The translations under genes and the position numbers were made by a program. Under the pieces are notes generated by a model. It was not told the DNA's origin, ran no database searches, and saw only the letters and a list, made by a program, of their open reading frames with translations. Shown here piece by piece: positions 17,318-25,514 of a DNA stretch of 64,000 nucleotides. The DNA comes from Planctomycetota bacterium (GTDB lineage: Bacteria; Planctomycetota; UBA1135; GCA-002686595): assembly GCA_020638835.1 (NCBI GenBank), contig JACKHV010000001.1, forward strand, positions 682,001 through 746,000, in the 5' to 3' direction. Each line of letters begins with the position of its first letter. The stretch's first letter is position 1.

Positions 17318-18952
17318 GTCGTCGAGGCGCCACAGCCGAAGGCTCGCGTCGGCGCGCAGGGGCTCGCGCGTCGTCAGTCGCGACGGCGCGCCGTCCGGCG
17401 TCGTCGACAACCAGAAGCGCGGTCCGTCGCCGAGTCCCAGCGCCGTCGCGACCTGCGCCGCGCGCTCCGCGTCGAGCGCGCCCGTCGGCCACAGCGTGCG
17501 CCACGCGTAGAAGCCGACGGCGCGGTTCGGGCCGGATCGGCGGTCGTACAGCACCAGGCTGCCGGGCGGCGTCGCCTCGGCGAGCCACGCGCCAGTCGCG
17601 CTCGGCATCGGCACGGACTGGTCCGCACCGCGCGTGCGCGCGCGCCACGCCGCTTGCACGCCGAGCCCGGGGAGTGCGATGGCGAGCGTCAGCAGTGCGA
17701 GCGGCGAAAGCCCCGCGCGCAGCCGCAGCAGCGGGCCGCCGAGCTGGTGCAGCGCGAGCGCGCCGCCGACGCTGAAGGCCGGGATCCACCACAGCTGCAG
17801 GCTCTCACGCGAAGCACTCGACGCTCCGTCGAAGGCGAACTGCACGAGCGCGGCGCCGACGAACAGCACGCCGAGCAACGGGAGCTCGCGCTCCGTGCGC
17901 TGCGGGTGTTCGAGCGCCGCGAGCTGCTCGCCGAGGCGCGGGAAGAGCGCGCGGAGGGAGCGCAAGGAGAACGCAGAGAGCGCCACGACGACGATGACCG
18001 CGCCGTGCGCCGTGACCGCGTGCTGCCACTCATCGACCACCCAGACGCCGAGTCGGTCCAGTCCTGGCGGCGTGAAGATCTCGCGCAGTTGGCCGAGGGT
18101 CCCGACATGCGGCGGCGTGAGCGAGTGCTCGAGCGCGGCGCGCGCGGCGAAGAGGTGGAGCAGCAGCGGGACGAGCGTGCACGCAGCGGTGAGGCTCACG
18201 AAGCTCAGCGCTCGCCTGCTACCGAGGCGTCGCCACGCGACGAACCACAACCCCGGCAAGAACGCGAACGAACCGAATGACACGCCCGCGGCGAGGGCCG
18301 TCGAAGCCCCGGCGAGCGCCAGGTCTGCGCGTTGCGCGCGGCGGATCCAACGCAGCGTGAAGTGCACGACGAGCAGCGTCATCGCGAGTCCCGGACCCGC
18401 GCCGTCGGCGAGCCCGGCGAACTGGATGCCGACGGCGGACGCTCCCGCGAGCGCCAGGCCGAGCAGAGCGACTGCCGGGCCGTACGCTTCGCGCGCGACG
18501 GAGTGCAGCAAGAGCAGCGCGAGGAGCTGCGCCGCGACGAAGGGCACTCTCAACGGCAGCTCGACACCGCGGGGCGGCGCACCGTCACGCCAAGCGCTGT
18601 CCCAACCCGCCGGGCCGAGCAGCCGCAGGGCGTTCCACGCGACGAGCGCAACCAGAGGTGGCTCGCTCGTGTCGACCAGCCGCTGTTCCGGCCGCGGCGC
18701 AGGTTCGAGGTTCAGCACGGGGTAGGCGCCCGCGGCTTCGCCGCGCTGGTAGTTCAGCGCCGCCACGGCGAACTGCGCACCGCGCTCTCCGTCGACGCCG
18801 CGGTCGAATTCCTCGCCGACGTCGCGTAGGCGCGGCAGGAGCGCGGCGACGACGAGCAGGATCACGCACAGGCGTTCCAGGCGCGCGAGGGGAACGGAAG
18901 CGACCCGCTCGGCGAGGAGTCGACCGGGTCGCTGAGTCGCGGGCTGCACCAT
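17297..18952 (-). CDS. Polytopic glycosyltransferase (ArnT/PMT-like)
   Basis: A 551-residue membrane protein with about ten hydrophobic helices. The N-terminal periplasmic loop has the pattern of polyprenyl-phosphate-sugar-dependent transferases: FDRGVDGERGAQFAVAALNY with an acidic pair, then DTSEPPLVALVAWNAL. Such enzymes (GT39/GT83 kind) move sugars from lipid carriers on the outer face of the membrane. The C-terminal 120 residues are soluble. The acceptor cannot be told. Four more glycosyltransferase-type genes lie at 53.5-59.7 kb. Confidence 0.7.
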   Translation of the reverse strand: MVQPATQRPGRLLAERVASVPLARLERLCVILLVVAALLPRLRDVGEEFDRGVDGERGAQFAVAALNYQRGEAAGAYPVLNLEPAPRPEQRLVDTSEPPLVALVAWNALRLLGPAGWDSAWRDGAPPRGVELPLRVPFVAAQLLALLLLHSVAREAYGPAVALLGLALAGASAVGIQFAGLADGAGPGLAMTLLVVHFTLRWIRRAQRADLALAGASTALAAGVSFGSFAFLPGLWFVAWRRLGSRRALSFVSLTAACTLVPLLLHLFAARAALEHSLTPPHVGTLGQLREIFTPPGLDRLGVWVVDEWQHAVTAHGAVIVVVALSAFSLRSLRALFPRLGEQLAALEHPQRTERELPLLGVLFVGAALVQFAFDGASSASRESLQLWWIPAFSVGGALALHQLGGPLLRLRAGLSPLALLTLAIALPGLGVQAAWRARTRGADQSVPMPSATGAWLAEATPPGSLVLYDRRSGPNRAVGFYAWRTLWPTGALDAERAAQVATALGLGDGPRFWLSTTPDGAPSRLTTREPLRADASLRLWRLDDSATEDF

Positions 18953-19004
18953 CGGCGCGCCAGTCTGCGCGCGCGGCCGAGCGGCTGCAAGGCGCGTCGC
19001 GCGC

Positions 19005-20768
19005 TCAGAGCTGCGGCGTGCGCATCATCAGCGCGGGCAGGCGCGCGGGATCGGACGTCTCCGCGTAGCTCTCGCGGTCCTGGTGCACGTAGGCGCGCGG
19101 CCCTTCCGCGTGCGGTTCGAGCCCGAAGCGCTCGAGCAAGTCCTTGTCCACGCCGGGGTCGACGATCTGCACGATGCGCGACGCCACGTAGGGCTTCAGC
19201 GCGGCCTTCGCGAGCGCGTGCGTCTTCGAGTCGTGCGTCGAGCCGACGATCGTCACATGCACCGGCGGGTGCAGCAGCAGGTCGACGGCGCGCGCGTAGC
19301 CGGCGACGAAGTGTCCGTAGCGCTTGTAGTCGACCGCGAAGGACTCGAGCGCCTCGCGACCGGCGTCCTCGTAGTCCTTGTCGTGCGTGAAGTGCGCGAG
19401 GCGCAGCAGAGCTTCGGCGATCACCGAGTTCTCGAGGATCGAGCGGTTGCGTCGCCGCAGCTCGCCCGATGCGCTGGGATCGTAGTGCGTGTCGAAGAAC
19501 GAGCCTGACGGGCTCCTGTAGCGCTCGATCGTGATCGAGGCGAGGTCGCGCGCGACGTCGAGGAAGCGGTTCTCGCTCGAGAACTGCACGGCGTCGATCA
19601 ACGCGCGCAGGGTGTACGCCTGGTCGCCGAGCAGGCCCAGCAGGTGCGGACGGCCGTCCCAGTAGTGGTACATGCCGAGCTTGTCGTCGTAGAGCTCTCG
19701 CAGCATGAAGTCGAGCGTCTCGAGCGCCATCTCCGAGTAGCGCTCGTCGCCGAGCACGCTCGAGGCCTTGAACAGCGCGGAGACGGCGATCGCGTTCCAG
19801 TTGGCGAAGATCGTCTTGTCGATCGACGGCGGACCGGCGGCGCGACGCGCGGCGATCGTCGACTTGTTCGCGTACGTCGGATCTGCGTCCTGACTACCGT
19901 AGAACGCGCCCGTGCTCTCGTCGAGCAGCGTGGAGCGCATCCACTCGAGGATGCCGAGGGCCGTGCGTCGGAAGCTCTCCTCACCCGTCGTCTGGTACGC
20001 CTCGAGGTACGCGAAGAGCCGCTGCGCGTTCGAGTCGAGCATCTTCTCGTGGTGCGGGACGCTCCAGTCCGGCTGCGTGGCGTAGCGGTAGAAGCCGCCT
20101 TCCACCTTGTCGTGGATCTGTCCCTCCTGCATGTGCCGCAAGGTGCGGCGCACGAGGTCCAAGAGGCGCGCGTCACCGGTCTGCGACCAGCGCACGAGCG
20201 CGAAGTCGATCGCTTCGGGGTGCGGGAACTTGTGACGACTGCCCCAGCCGCCATGCACCGGGTCGGCGGTCTTGATGACCGTCTCCGCGACGGACTCGAC
20301 GATCTCGAGGCCGAGCTTGGGGCGACGTTCTCCGAGCGCGGCGAGCGAGCGGCGGACGGGTTCTTCCTCGGCAGCGCGTTGCGCGGCGCGCTCGGCGGCG
20401 AGGCGGCTGCGGATCGCTTCGCGGTTCGTCCGGTAGTACTCGGCGATCAGCTGGAGTCGACCCGCAAGCTCCTCCGCCTCCATGTAGTTGTCCGCCGAGA
20501 GCAGCTCGCCGTTGTCGTCGAGGTACGCGAGCGTCGGCCAACCGCCCTTGGTGTAGCGTGCCTCGAGGTCGGGACGGCGGTCCTTGTCGATGCTGATCGG
20601 GATGAAGTTCGCCTCGATCAACGCCTCGACGCGCGGATCGGTCAGCACCTTCTGCTCGAGCTCGCGGCACCAACGGCACCAGGAAGCCTTGACGAACAGC
20701 AGGACCGGGGCGCCGCGCTCGCGGGCGCGCTCGAAGGCCGCTTCGTTCCAGTCCTGCCAGTCCACCAT
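19005..20768 (-). CDS. DUF255 thioredoxin-like protein (YyaL/SSP411 family)
   Basis: A 587-residue cytosolic protein. The N-terminal thioredoxin fold contains PVLLFVKASWCRWCRELEQK with Cys31 and Cys34, and the cis-Pro loop is GGWPTLAYLD. The rest is an alpha/alpha barrel like that of N-acylglucosamine epimerases (KFPHPEAIDFALVRW, GGFYRYATQPDWSVPHHEKM, IAVSALFKASSVLGDERYSE). This two-part layout defines the YyaL/spermatogenesis-associated 20 family, whose reaction is unsettled. A clear GGAGGAGG ribosome-binding site precedes the ATG. The usual CHWCH motif is CRWCR here, so the pair of cysteines is kept while the flanking His residues are lost. Confidence 0.9.
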   Translation of the reverse strand: MVDWQDWNEAAFERARERGAPVLLFVKASWCRWCRELEQKVLTDPRVEALIEANFIPISIDKDRRPDLEARYTKGGWPTLAYLDDNGELLSADNYMEAEELAGRLQLIAEYYRTNREAIRSRLAAERAAQRAAEEEPVRRSLAALGERRPKLGLEIVESVAETVIKTADPVHGGWGSRHKFPHPEAIDFALVRWSQTGDARLLDLVRRTLRHMQEGQIHDKVEGGFYRYATQPDWSVPHHEKMLDSNAQRLFAYLEAYQTTGEESFRRTALGILEWMRSTLLDESTGAFYGSQDADPTYANKSTIAARRAAGPPSIDKTIFANWNAIAVSALFKASSVLGDERYSEMALETLDFMLRELYDDKLGMYHYWDGRPHLLGLLGDQAYTLRALIDAVQFSSENRFLDVARDLASITIERYRSPSGSFFDTHYDPSASGELRRRNRSILENSVIAEALLRLAHFTHDKDYEDAGREALESFAVDYKRYGHFVAGYARAVDLLLHPPVHVTIVGSTHDSKTHALAKAALKPYVASRIVQIVDPGVDKDLLERFGLEPHAEGPRAYVHQDRESYAETSDPARLPALMMRTPQL

Positions 20769-20911
20769 GTCGTCCTCCTCCTTATCGGGGCGCGAGTGGT
20801 GAGAACTCTAGGCGACTCGAAGTCGGGATACGAGGGCCCTCCCGCGGGGCGCGGACCGAGGCCGGAGCGGGCGCCGGCGGCGATCCTCGCGGAGCGCGCG
20901 CCGGCGGGCGC

Positions 20912-21694
20912 TCACTGCCACTGGATCGTCAGCGCTTCGGTGAAGTTCGAGCCGGTGCCGCAGGGGCTGATCTGCGGGTCGCGGTACCAGTACTGGTACC
21001 GGCGCGTCTGTCCGGGGAGCACGTTGCCCGCCGTGACGATCGAGGTCGTGCTGGAGCCGGAGCCGGCGGCGTCCGCGAAGAGCACCTCGAGGCGCTCGGT
21101 CGGGTTGCCGACGCAGAGCAAGCCGTCCTTGAAGGGGATCAACGTGTTCGTCGCGCCTTGGATCAGCATGCCTGGCTGGTTCGGGCGCGCTTGCACGAAG
21201 CTGAAGACCGCGTCGTCCGCGGCCACCGTCCCCGAACCGACCGCCGTCAAGCGCGCGCCGTAGCCTTGGCTGTTCATGCAGCCTTCGCCCAGGAAGAGCG
21301 CCGAGTTGTTCCCGCACGGGCAGGAGCCAGACGAGCCTTCGCCCCAGCAGTACTCCGAGCCCAGCGGCGGCAGGACGCACGGGTAGTTCATGTTGCTGAC
21401 GATGCACGCGTCGATGGCGCAGAAGGTCGCGCAGAAGGTCTGCACGTTGCCGACCACGCGGAAGACCTCGCCGATCTGCATCGGCAGGTTGGTCAGCGGG
21501 CTGACGTCGTTCTGCAGCTGATACACGAGTCCGCTCACGTTCGAGCGCCAGACGAGGCAGGTGAACCCGTCGAACTCGACGGTGCCGCACTCGTTGAGGA
21601 GGACTTGCGCGTGGGCTTCCTCCGCGACGCCGAAGCCGCAGGTGACGAACAGAGCGAGAGCGACGAAACGAGAGCGAATCGATCGACCGAGCAT
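20912..21694 (-). CDS. Secreted two-domain Cys-rich protein, array member 1
   Basis: A 260-residue exported protein (signal peptide ends near AEEAHAQ). Residues about 33-115 form a small beta domain beginning ECGTVEFDGFTCLVWRSN, with MQIGEVFRVVG, which looks OB-like. From about 119 the common C-terminal module of this array starts: YCWGEGSSGSCPCGNNS, EGCMNSQGYGARL, PFKDGLLCVGNPTERLEV, PGQTRRYQYWYRDP, SPCGTGSNFTEAL. Six Cys are kept across the array. There is no C-terminal membrane helix. Function is unknown. A GGGTT/AACCC inverted repeat lies about 90 bp upstream (21780-21797), a weaker version of the site seen before other members. Confidence 0.85.
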   Translation of the reverse strand: MLGRSIRSRFVALALFVTCGFGVAEEAHAQVLLNECGTVEFDGFTCLVWRSNVSGLVYQLQNDVSPLTNLPMQIGEVFRVVGNVQTFCATFCAIDACIVSNMNYPCVLPPLGSEYCWGEGSSGSCPCGNNSALFLGEGCMNSQGYGARLTAVGSGTVAADDAVFSFVQARPNQPGMLIQGATNTLIPFKDGLLCVGNPTERLEVLFADAAGSGSSTTSIVTAGNVLPGQTRRYQYWYRDPQISPCGTGSNFTEALTIQWQ

Positions 21695-21890
21695 GGCGTG
21701 GATCTCCGAGAAGGGGCCGCGCGCGCGCCGGCGAAGTGCCGGAGCACGGGCCGCGACCTTGGAGAGCTTGCCTCACGTCTGGGTTCTCGGAAACCCACTT
21801 CGTCGTCACTCGACCGGGTCCGCTGGAAGGGGCACTGGCACCGAGCGCGGCCGGCAGACCGACGCCCGTCCCTTCTCCAGCTGGAACCGA

Positions 21891-22679
21891 CTACAGCCAG
21901 CCGATGACCAATCCGTTGGTCAGATTCGATCCGGTCCCACAGGGGCTGAGCACGGGATCGCGATACCAATACTGGTAGTACCAATTCACGCCAGGAACCA
22001 AGCCTCCGACCACGGCGATCGGAGCCGTGCTATCAGCCTCGCCGTTGGCGTCCGCGAAGAGCACTTGCAGGCGAACCTGTGGAGTCGCGACGCAGAGCCG
22101 ACCGTCGTAGAAGGGGATGTTCGTGACCCAGGTGCTCTGAAACAGGACGCCGGGCCGGTGCGGACGGACCTGTGAGACGTGAAAGACGATGTCGGCATTC
22201 GCGAGTACGCGCGACCCCTGCGCCGTCAGCAGACCCCCGTGCCCCTGGCTGTTGACGCAGCCTTCGCCGGAACCGACCGGTGCCTCGTTCCCGCAGGGAC
22301 ACGGCCCGTACGAACCGTCGCCGGGACAGTGCACTAGCCCTAGCGAGATGGGACCGCAGGCGTAGCTGTAGTAGGTCGTGAGGCAGCCGTCGACGATCAC
22401 CCAGCAGTTGTGGGAGCAGATGCTCTGTATCTGACCGACCACGCGGAAGTGGTCACCGACCTGCATCTGCTGGTTCGTGATCGGGTTCGTCGGGTCCGAC
22501 AAGCGGTACAGAAGCCCGCTGGAATCGGCGCGCCAGAGCAGGCAGAAGAACCCGTCCGACTCGACCGTGCCGCAGTCGTCGATGAATGCCTGCGCGGACG
22601 CACCCGCGGCGAGGAAGCAGAGAGCGGAGAGACGGACGCAAGTGCGACGGAAGGCTGCAAGAAGGCTTCGAGCGAACAT
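21891..22679 (-). CDS. Secreted two-domain Cys-rich protein, array member 2
   Basis: A 262-residue exported protein with a signal peptide ending near AAGASAQ. The front domain is DCGTVESDGFFCLLWRADSS with MQVGDHFRVVGQI. The back module is diverged from the others: HCPGDGSYGPCPCGNEAPVG, EGCVNSQGHGG, PFYDGRLCVATPQVRLQVLF and SPCGTGSNLTNGL. The usual PFKDGILCMGNPTER has become PFYDGRLCVATPQVR, making this the most diverged copy. It lies between members 1 and 3 on the same strand, with about 200 bp on each side. Confidence 0.85.
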   Translation of the reverse strand: MFARSLLAAFRRTCVRLSALCFLAAGASAQAFIDDCGTVESDGFFCLLWRADSSGLLYRLSDPTNPITNQQMQVGDHFRVVGQIQSICSHNCWVIVDGCLTTYYSYACGPISLGLVHCPGDGSYGPCPCGNEAPVGSGEGCVNSQGHGGLLTAQGSRVLANADIVFHVSQVRPHRPGVLFQSTWVTNIPFYDGRLCVATPQVRLQVLFADANGEADSTAPIAVVGGLVPGVNWYYQYWYRDPVLSPCGTGSNLTNGLVIGWL

Positions 22680-22825
22680 GGCGCTCCTCCATCAAGGCAG
22701 TCCCGCGCGAGCGAGACGTCGCCGGCGCGACGACTGCAACCGAGTTCCTTCTAGACGCAGGCGTCGATTCCCGCCATGCGCTCCGCGCGCCCTTCGTCGA
22801 ACTCGCGCTCCCACGAAAGAGCGAA

Positions 22826-22854
22826 GGCGCCGGTCGCTGTTCGCGACCGGCGCC
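22826..22854 (-). terminator. Terminator of array member 3
   Basis: A 12-bp perfect stem (GGCGCCGGTCGC and its complement) with a 5-nt loop sits 24 bp after the stop of the minus-strand gene at 22879. T-rich sequence follows on the minus strand. Confidence 0.7.
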
Positions 22855-22878
22855 CGCTCGTTCTCTCACTGGAACCGA

Positions 22879-23874
22879 CTACAGCCAGGTGACCTCGAGG
22901 CCGTTGGTCAGGTTCGAGCCGTTGCCGCAGGGGCTGACGCCGCCGGGGTCACGGAACCAGACCTGGTAGTAGCGGGTCTGGCCGGGGAGCAGGTTGCCCG
23001 CCGTGACGATCGAGGTGGTGCTCATGCCTTCGCCGGAGGCGTCGAGCGTGATGGGCTCGAGGCGGTCGGTGGGGTTGCCCATGCAGAGGATACCGTCCTT
23101 GAAGGGCAGCATCTGCGAGGTCTGGCCCTGGATCAGCATGCTCGTCTGGTTCGGCACGCCTTGCGCGATGTGGAACACCGCGTCGTCGTTCGCGACGGAG
23201 TCCGATCCGGTCGCGCTGAGGATCGCGCCGTAGCCGAGCGAGCTCTTGCAGCCCTCACCCGCGCCGACGGTCGACTCGTTCGAGCAGGGGCAGAGACCGG
23301 CGGAGACGCCGTCGCCGTAGCAGAAGCCGCTGCCGACCGAGCCGGGGGCGATGGTGACGCCGTCGAACTGGATCGCCATGTAGCCGGCGCCGGTGATGTT
23401 CAGGCTGTAGCTGGTGAGCGTCGCCCAGTCGTAGTAGCCGTACTGCTGGGTGATGTCGAGCGAGCTGAAGGTCGGGCCCGTGAAGCCGACGTCGAAGGAG
23501 TAGTTGTAGCCGCTGGGCAGACCGGAGGCGTTGATCTGCAGGCGGTCGGAGACGGGGAAGCCATCGATCAGGACGAGGCTGCCGCTGCCGGTGCTCATGT
23601 CCACGACGTTGGCACCCGAGGTGATCGTGAAGGTGCTCGGGTCGATCGTGTACTGGTAGCCGTCGGCGGGGGCGGGGGCCCACGGGGTGCCGGGCGTAGT
23701 GACTTCGAAGGAGACGATCACGGGGCTGCCGGGGGGCAGACCGGCGAGGGGTCCGGCGTTGAGGCTGCCGAACTCGACGACGCCGCCGGCGACGACGGAG
23801 ACGGAGCCGGCCGAAGCGAGCGGGGAGACGGCCGCCAGGGCAGCGAGGCCGAGGAGTGTGCTGGTGATGCGCAT
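22879..23874 (-). CDS. Secreted protein with shared Cys-rich C-terminal module, array member 3
   Basis: A 331-residue exported protein with a signal peptide (MRITSTLLGLAALAAVSPLASA). Its front part (about 24-185) is a beta-rich domain of another type than members 1, 2, 4, 7 and 8, with Gly/Ser/Thr-rich stretches (YQYTIDPSTFTITSGANVVD, SLNITGAGYMAIQFDGV) recalling choice-of-anchor surface domains. The C-terminal module runs from about 186: FCYGDGVSAGLCPCSNES, EGCKSSLGYGAILSATGS, PFKDGILCMGNPTDRLEPIT, PGQTRYYQVWFRDPGGVSPC. A GGGT-N4-ACCC site lies 109-120 bp upstream. Confidence 0.85.
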   Translation of the reverse strand: MRITSTLLGLAALAAVSPLASAGSVSVVAGGVVEFGSLNAGPLAGLPPGSPVIVSFEVTTPGTPWAPAPADGYQYTIDPSTFTITSGANVVDMSTGSGSLVLIDGFPVSDRLQINASGLPSGYNYSFDVGFTGPTFSSLDITQQYGYYDWATLTSYSLNITGAGYMAIQFDGVTIAPGSVGSGFCYGDGVSAGLCPCSNESTVGAGEGCKSSLGYGAILSATGSDSVANDDAVFHIAQGVPNQTSMLIQGQTSQMLPFKDGILCMGNPTDRLEPITLDASGEGMSTTSIVTAGNLLPGQTRYYQVWFRDPGGVSPCGNGSNLTNGLEVTWL

Positions 23875-23982
23875 GCGTGTACCTGGATTGCGATTCTTCT
23901 GGAGGAAGGCGGCCCTCGAGCGTCGAGGGCGGGCGTGCTGACTGCGGAACAGACTAAGGGGAATCTGCGGGCGCCGTCATTC

Positions 23983-23994
23983 GGGTATGGACCC
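23983..23994 (-). promoter_or_regulatory. GGGT-N4-ACCC palindrome upstream of array member 3
   Basis: Reads GGGTATGGACCC on the plus strand and is 109-120 bp before the start at 23874. It is nested in a larger hairpin (23978-24019) in which GGACCCC pairs with GGGGTCC and CATTCGG with CCGAATG. The same palindrome at a similar distance precedes members 4 and 8. It may bind a regulator; none is identified. Confidence 0.45.
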
Positions 23995-24090
23995 CATTCT
24001 CGGGGTCCATTGACCGAATGGAGCGTGTCGTCGTGTACGAGTCGCGTCTCGTGCAGCGGTCCTGAATCCTCGACGATCTTCCGCAACGGA

Positions 24091-24126
24091 GAAGGCGCGA
24101 CCGGTCAGGACCGATCGCGCCTTCTG
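24091..24126 (-). terminator. Orphan terminator-like hairpin
   Basis: An 11-bp outer stem (AGAAGGCGCGA with TCGCGCCTTCT) continues into a CCGGT/ACCG inner stem. It has the size and GC content of the hairpins that follow array genes, but no gene ends before it on the minus strand. Confidence 0.55.
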
Positions 24127-24288
24127 AGTCAGGAGTAACAGCAGATTCCCGATCCAACGCTCCGTTCGCTGCAGCGGGGGCTGCTCGAGAGCGACTGCGG
24201 CGCTGGCAGACACCGCGCAGGATCATCACGTCGGCTTCCCTATCACCGACGCTCGTCAGTCTACGAAAGCGCGCGCTCCGAGAATCTC

Positions 24289-24300
24289 GGGTGAACACCC
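24289..24300 (-). promoter_or_regulatory. Orphan GGGT-N4-ACCC palindrome
   Basis: Reads GGGTGAACACCC, identical in its 12 core bases to the site at 25273. No start codon of a recognised gene lies about 100 bp to its left. The next thing in the minus direction is the hairpin at 24091-24126. Confidence 0.4.
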
Positions 24301-24307
24301 CGTTCGT

Positions 24308-24339
24308 GGTCCGCGCTCTGATGAGAGCGGGCGCGGACC
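24308..24339 (-). terminator. Terminator of array member 4
   Basis: GGTCCGCGC pairs with GCGCGGACC, and the inner CTCT/AGAG can also pair. It lies about 47 bp beyond the stop of the minus-strand gene at 24386. Confidence 0.55.
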
Positions 24340-24385
24340 GCCGCAGCGATCCACGCCCGCGCGTGTCACGAGAAGTCGGCCGGGA

Positions 24386-25171
24386 TCAGCTCCAGGCGAT
24401 CTGCAGAGCGTTCGTGAAGTTCGAGCCGGTGCCGCAGGGGCTGACGCCGCCGGGGTCACGGAACCAGAGCTGGTACTGACGGGTCTGGCCGGGGAGCACG
24501 TTGCCCTCGGTGACGATGGACGAGCTGCTCGAGCCTTCGCCGTTCGCGTCGGTGGTGATCACCTCGAGACGGTAGGTCGGGTTGCCCATGCAGAGGATGC
24601 CGTCCTTGAAGGGCAGCGTCTGCACCTGCTGACCTTGGATCAGCATGCTGGTCTGCGTGGGGCGGGCTTGCGTGACGGTGAACACCGCGTCGTCGCCGGC
24701 GACCGTGCCGGAGCCGGTGGCGGTGAGGATCGCGCCGAAGCCGAGCGAGCTCTTGCAGCCTTCGCCCGCGCCGAGCGTGGACTCGTTCAGGCAGGGGCAG
24801 GCGCCCGAGGTGCCGTCGCCGAAGCAGAAGGCGGTGCCGAGCGCGGCCGGACCGCAGAGCGTGTTCGTGTTGCTGTTCGCGCACGCGATGATGTCGCAGA
24901 AGGTCGCGCAGAAGAGCGGCACGGTGCCTTCGACGTTGAACTGCTCGCCGATGTCCATCGGGAGGCCGGTGATCGGGCTGATGTCGTTCTGCAGCTGGTA
25001 GTTCCAGCCGCTCGAGTCCTGGGTCCACACCTTGCAGATGAAGAAGTAGTCCCAGTTGACGGTGCCGCAGCCGAGGTCTTCGGCCTGCGCGGCGGGGGCG
25101 AAGCCCATGGAGGCGACCAGGCCCAGGGCGGCAGTCGCCGCGAGGCGGCGGAGGGAGGTGGTGAAGCGCAT
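24386..25171 (-). CDS. Secreted two-domain Cys-rich protein, array member 4
   Basis: A 261-residue exported protein (signal peptide ends near APAAQAED). The front domain is GCGTVNWDYFFICKVWTQDS with MDIGEQFNVEG and the Cys pair FCATFC, as in member 1. The back module has the canonical FCFGDGTSGACPCLNES, EGCKSSLGFGAILTATGS, PFKDGILCMGNPTYRLEVIT, PGQTRQYQLWFRDPGGVSPC. It is closest to member 7 in the back half. The upstream region has a GGGT-N4-ACCC palindrome 102-113 bp before the ATG. Confidence 0.85.
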   Translation of the reverse strand: MRFTTSLRRLAATAALGLVASMGFAPAAQAEDLGCGTVNWDYFFICKVWTQDSSGWNYQLQNDISPITGLPMDIGEQFNVEGTVPLFCATFCDIIACANSNTNTLCGPAALGTAFCFGDGTSGACPCLNESTLGAGEGCKSSLGFGAILTATGSGTVAGDDAVFTVTQARPTQTSMLIQGQQVQTLPFKDGILCMGNPTYRLEVITTDANGEGSSSSSIVTEGNVLPGQTRQYQLWFRDPGGVSPCGTGSNFTNALQIAWS

Positions 25172-25272
25172 GAACTGTTCCTTGAGTCTTGTGGTGAAGC
25201 GTGGCCCCCGGAGAGTCCGCGGGCTCCTGATCCACGTACGAGCCTAGGCGTATGCGTCCGGGCCGCATATCC

Positions 25273-25284
25273 GGGTGAACACCC
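25273..25284 (-). promoter_or_regulatory. GGGT-N4-ACCC palindrome upstream of array member 4
   Basis: Reads GGGTGAACACCC and lies 102-113 bp before the start at 25171. The rest of the 343-bp gap (25172-25514) shows only the terminator of the next gene. The flanks resemble the orphan site at 24289 (TCGGGTGAACACCCC there; CCGGGTGAACACCCC here). Confidence 0.45.
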
Positions 25285-25451
25285 CATTTTATGGCCTTCG
25301 AGGGAGTCGGGGGCGCTGATACCGGCTGCGGATCCGGAGCCTCGTGGGCCGCGCCGACCCCCTCTGGAGCCCCGAGGAGGCCCCTACGCGGCGGGATCCC
25401 GGCGGACCGATCGTTCCTTCGGTTCGCCCGGGCGAGCCCTCCGCGCACGGA

Positions 25452-25489
25452 AGCGCCCCGCTCTCCGGAGGGTCGAAGGGCGGGGCGCT
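25452..25489 (-). terminator. Terminator of array member 5
   Basis: A 10-bp stem (AGCGCCCCGC with GCGGGGCGCT) around an 18-nt loop lies 25 bp beyond the stop of the minus-strand gene at 25515. Confidence 0.55.
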
Positions 25490-25514
25490 CTGGTTCGCGG
25501 AGGCGAGCGGTCGC

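Larger units (their letters stand above)
23995..24385. other. Intergenic stretch with hairpins, no gene seen
   Basis: The 510 bp between array members 3 and 4 hold no convincing coding frame. They contain two terminator-like hairpins (24091-24126 and 24308-24339) and two GGGT-N4-ACCC palindromes (23983 and 24289). The left hairpin and the right palindrome form an orphan promoter-terminator pair, described as a finding. Confidence 0.6.

Noticed and set aside
23977..24213. Small minus-strand frame (78 codons) between array members 3 and 4
   Set aside because: It runs straight through the strong hairpin at 24091-24126 and has no ribosome-binding site or signal sequence.
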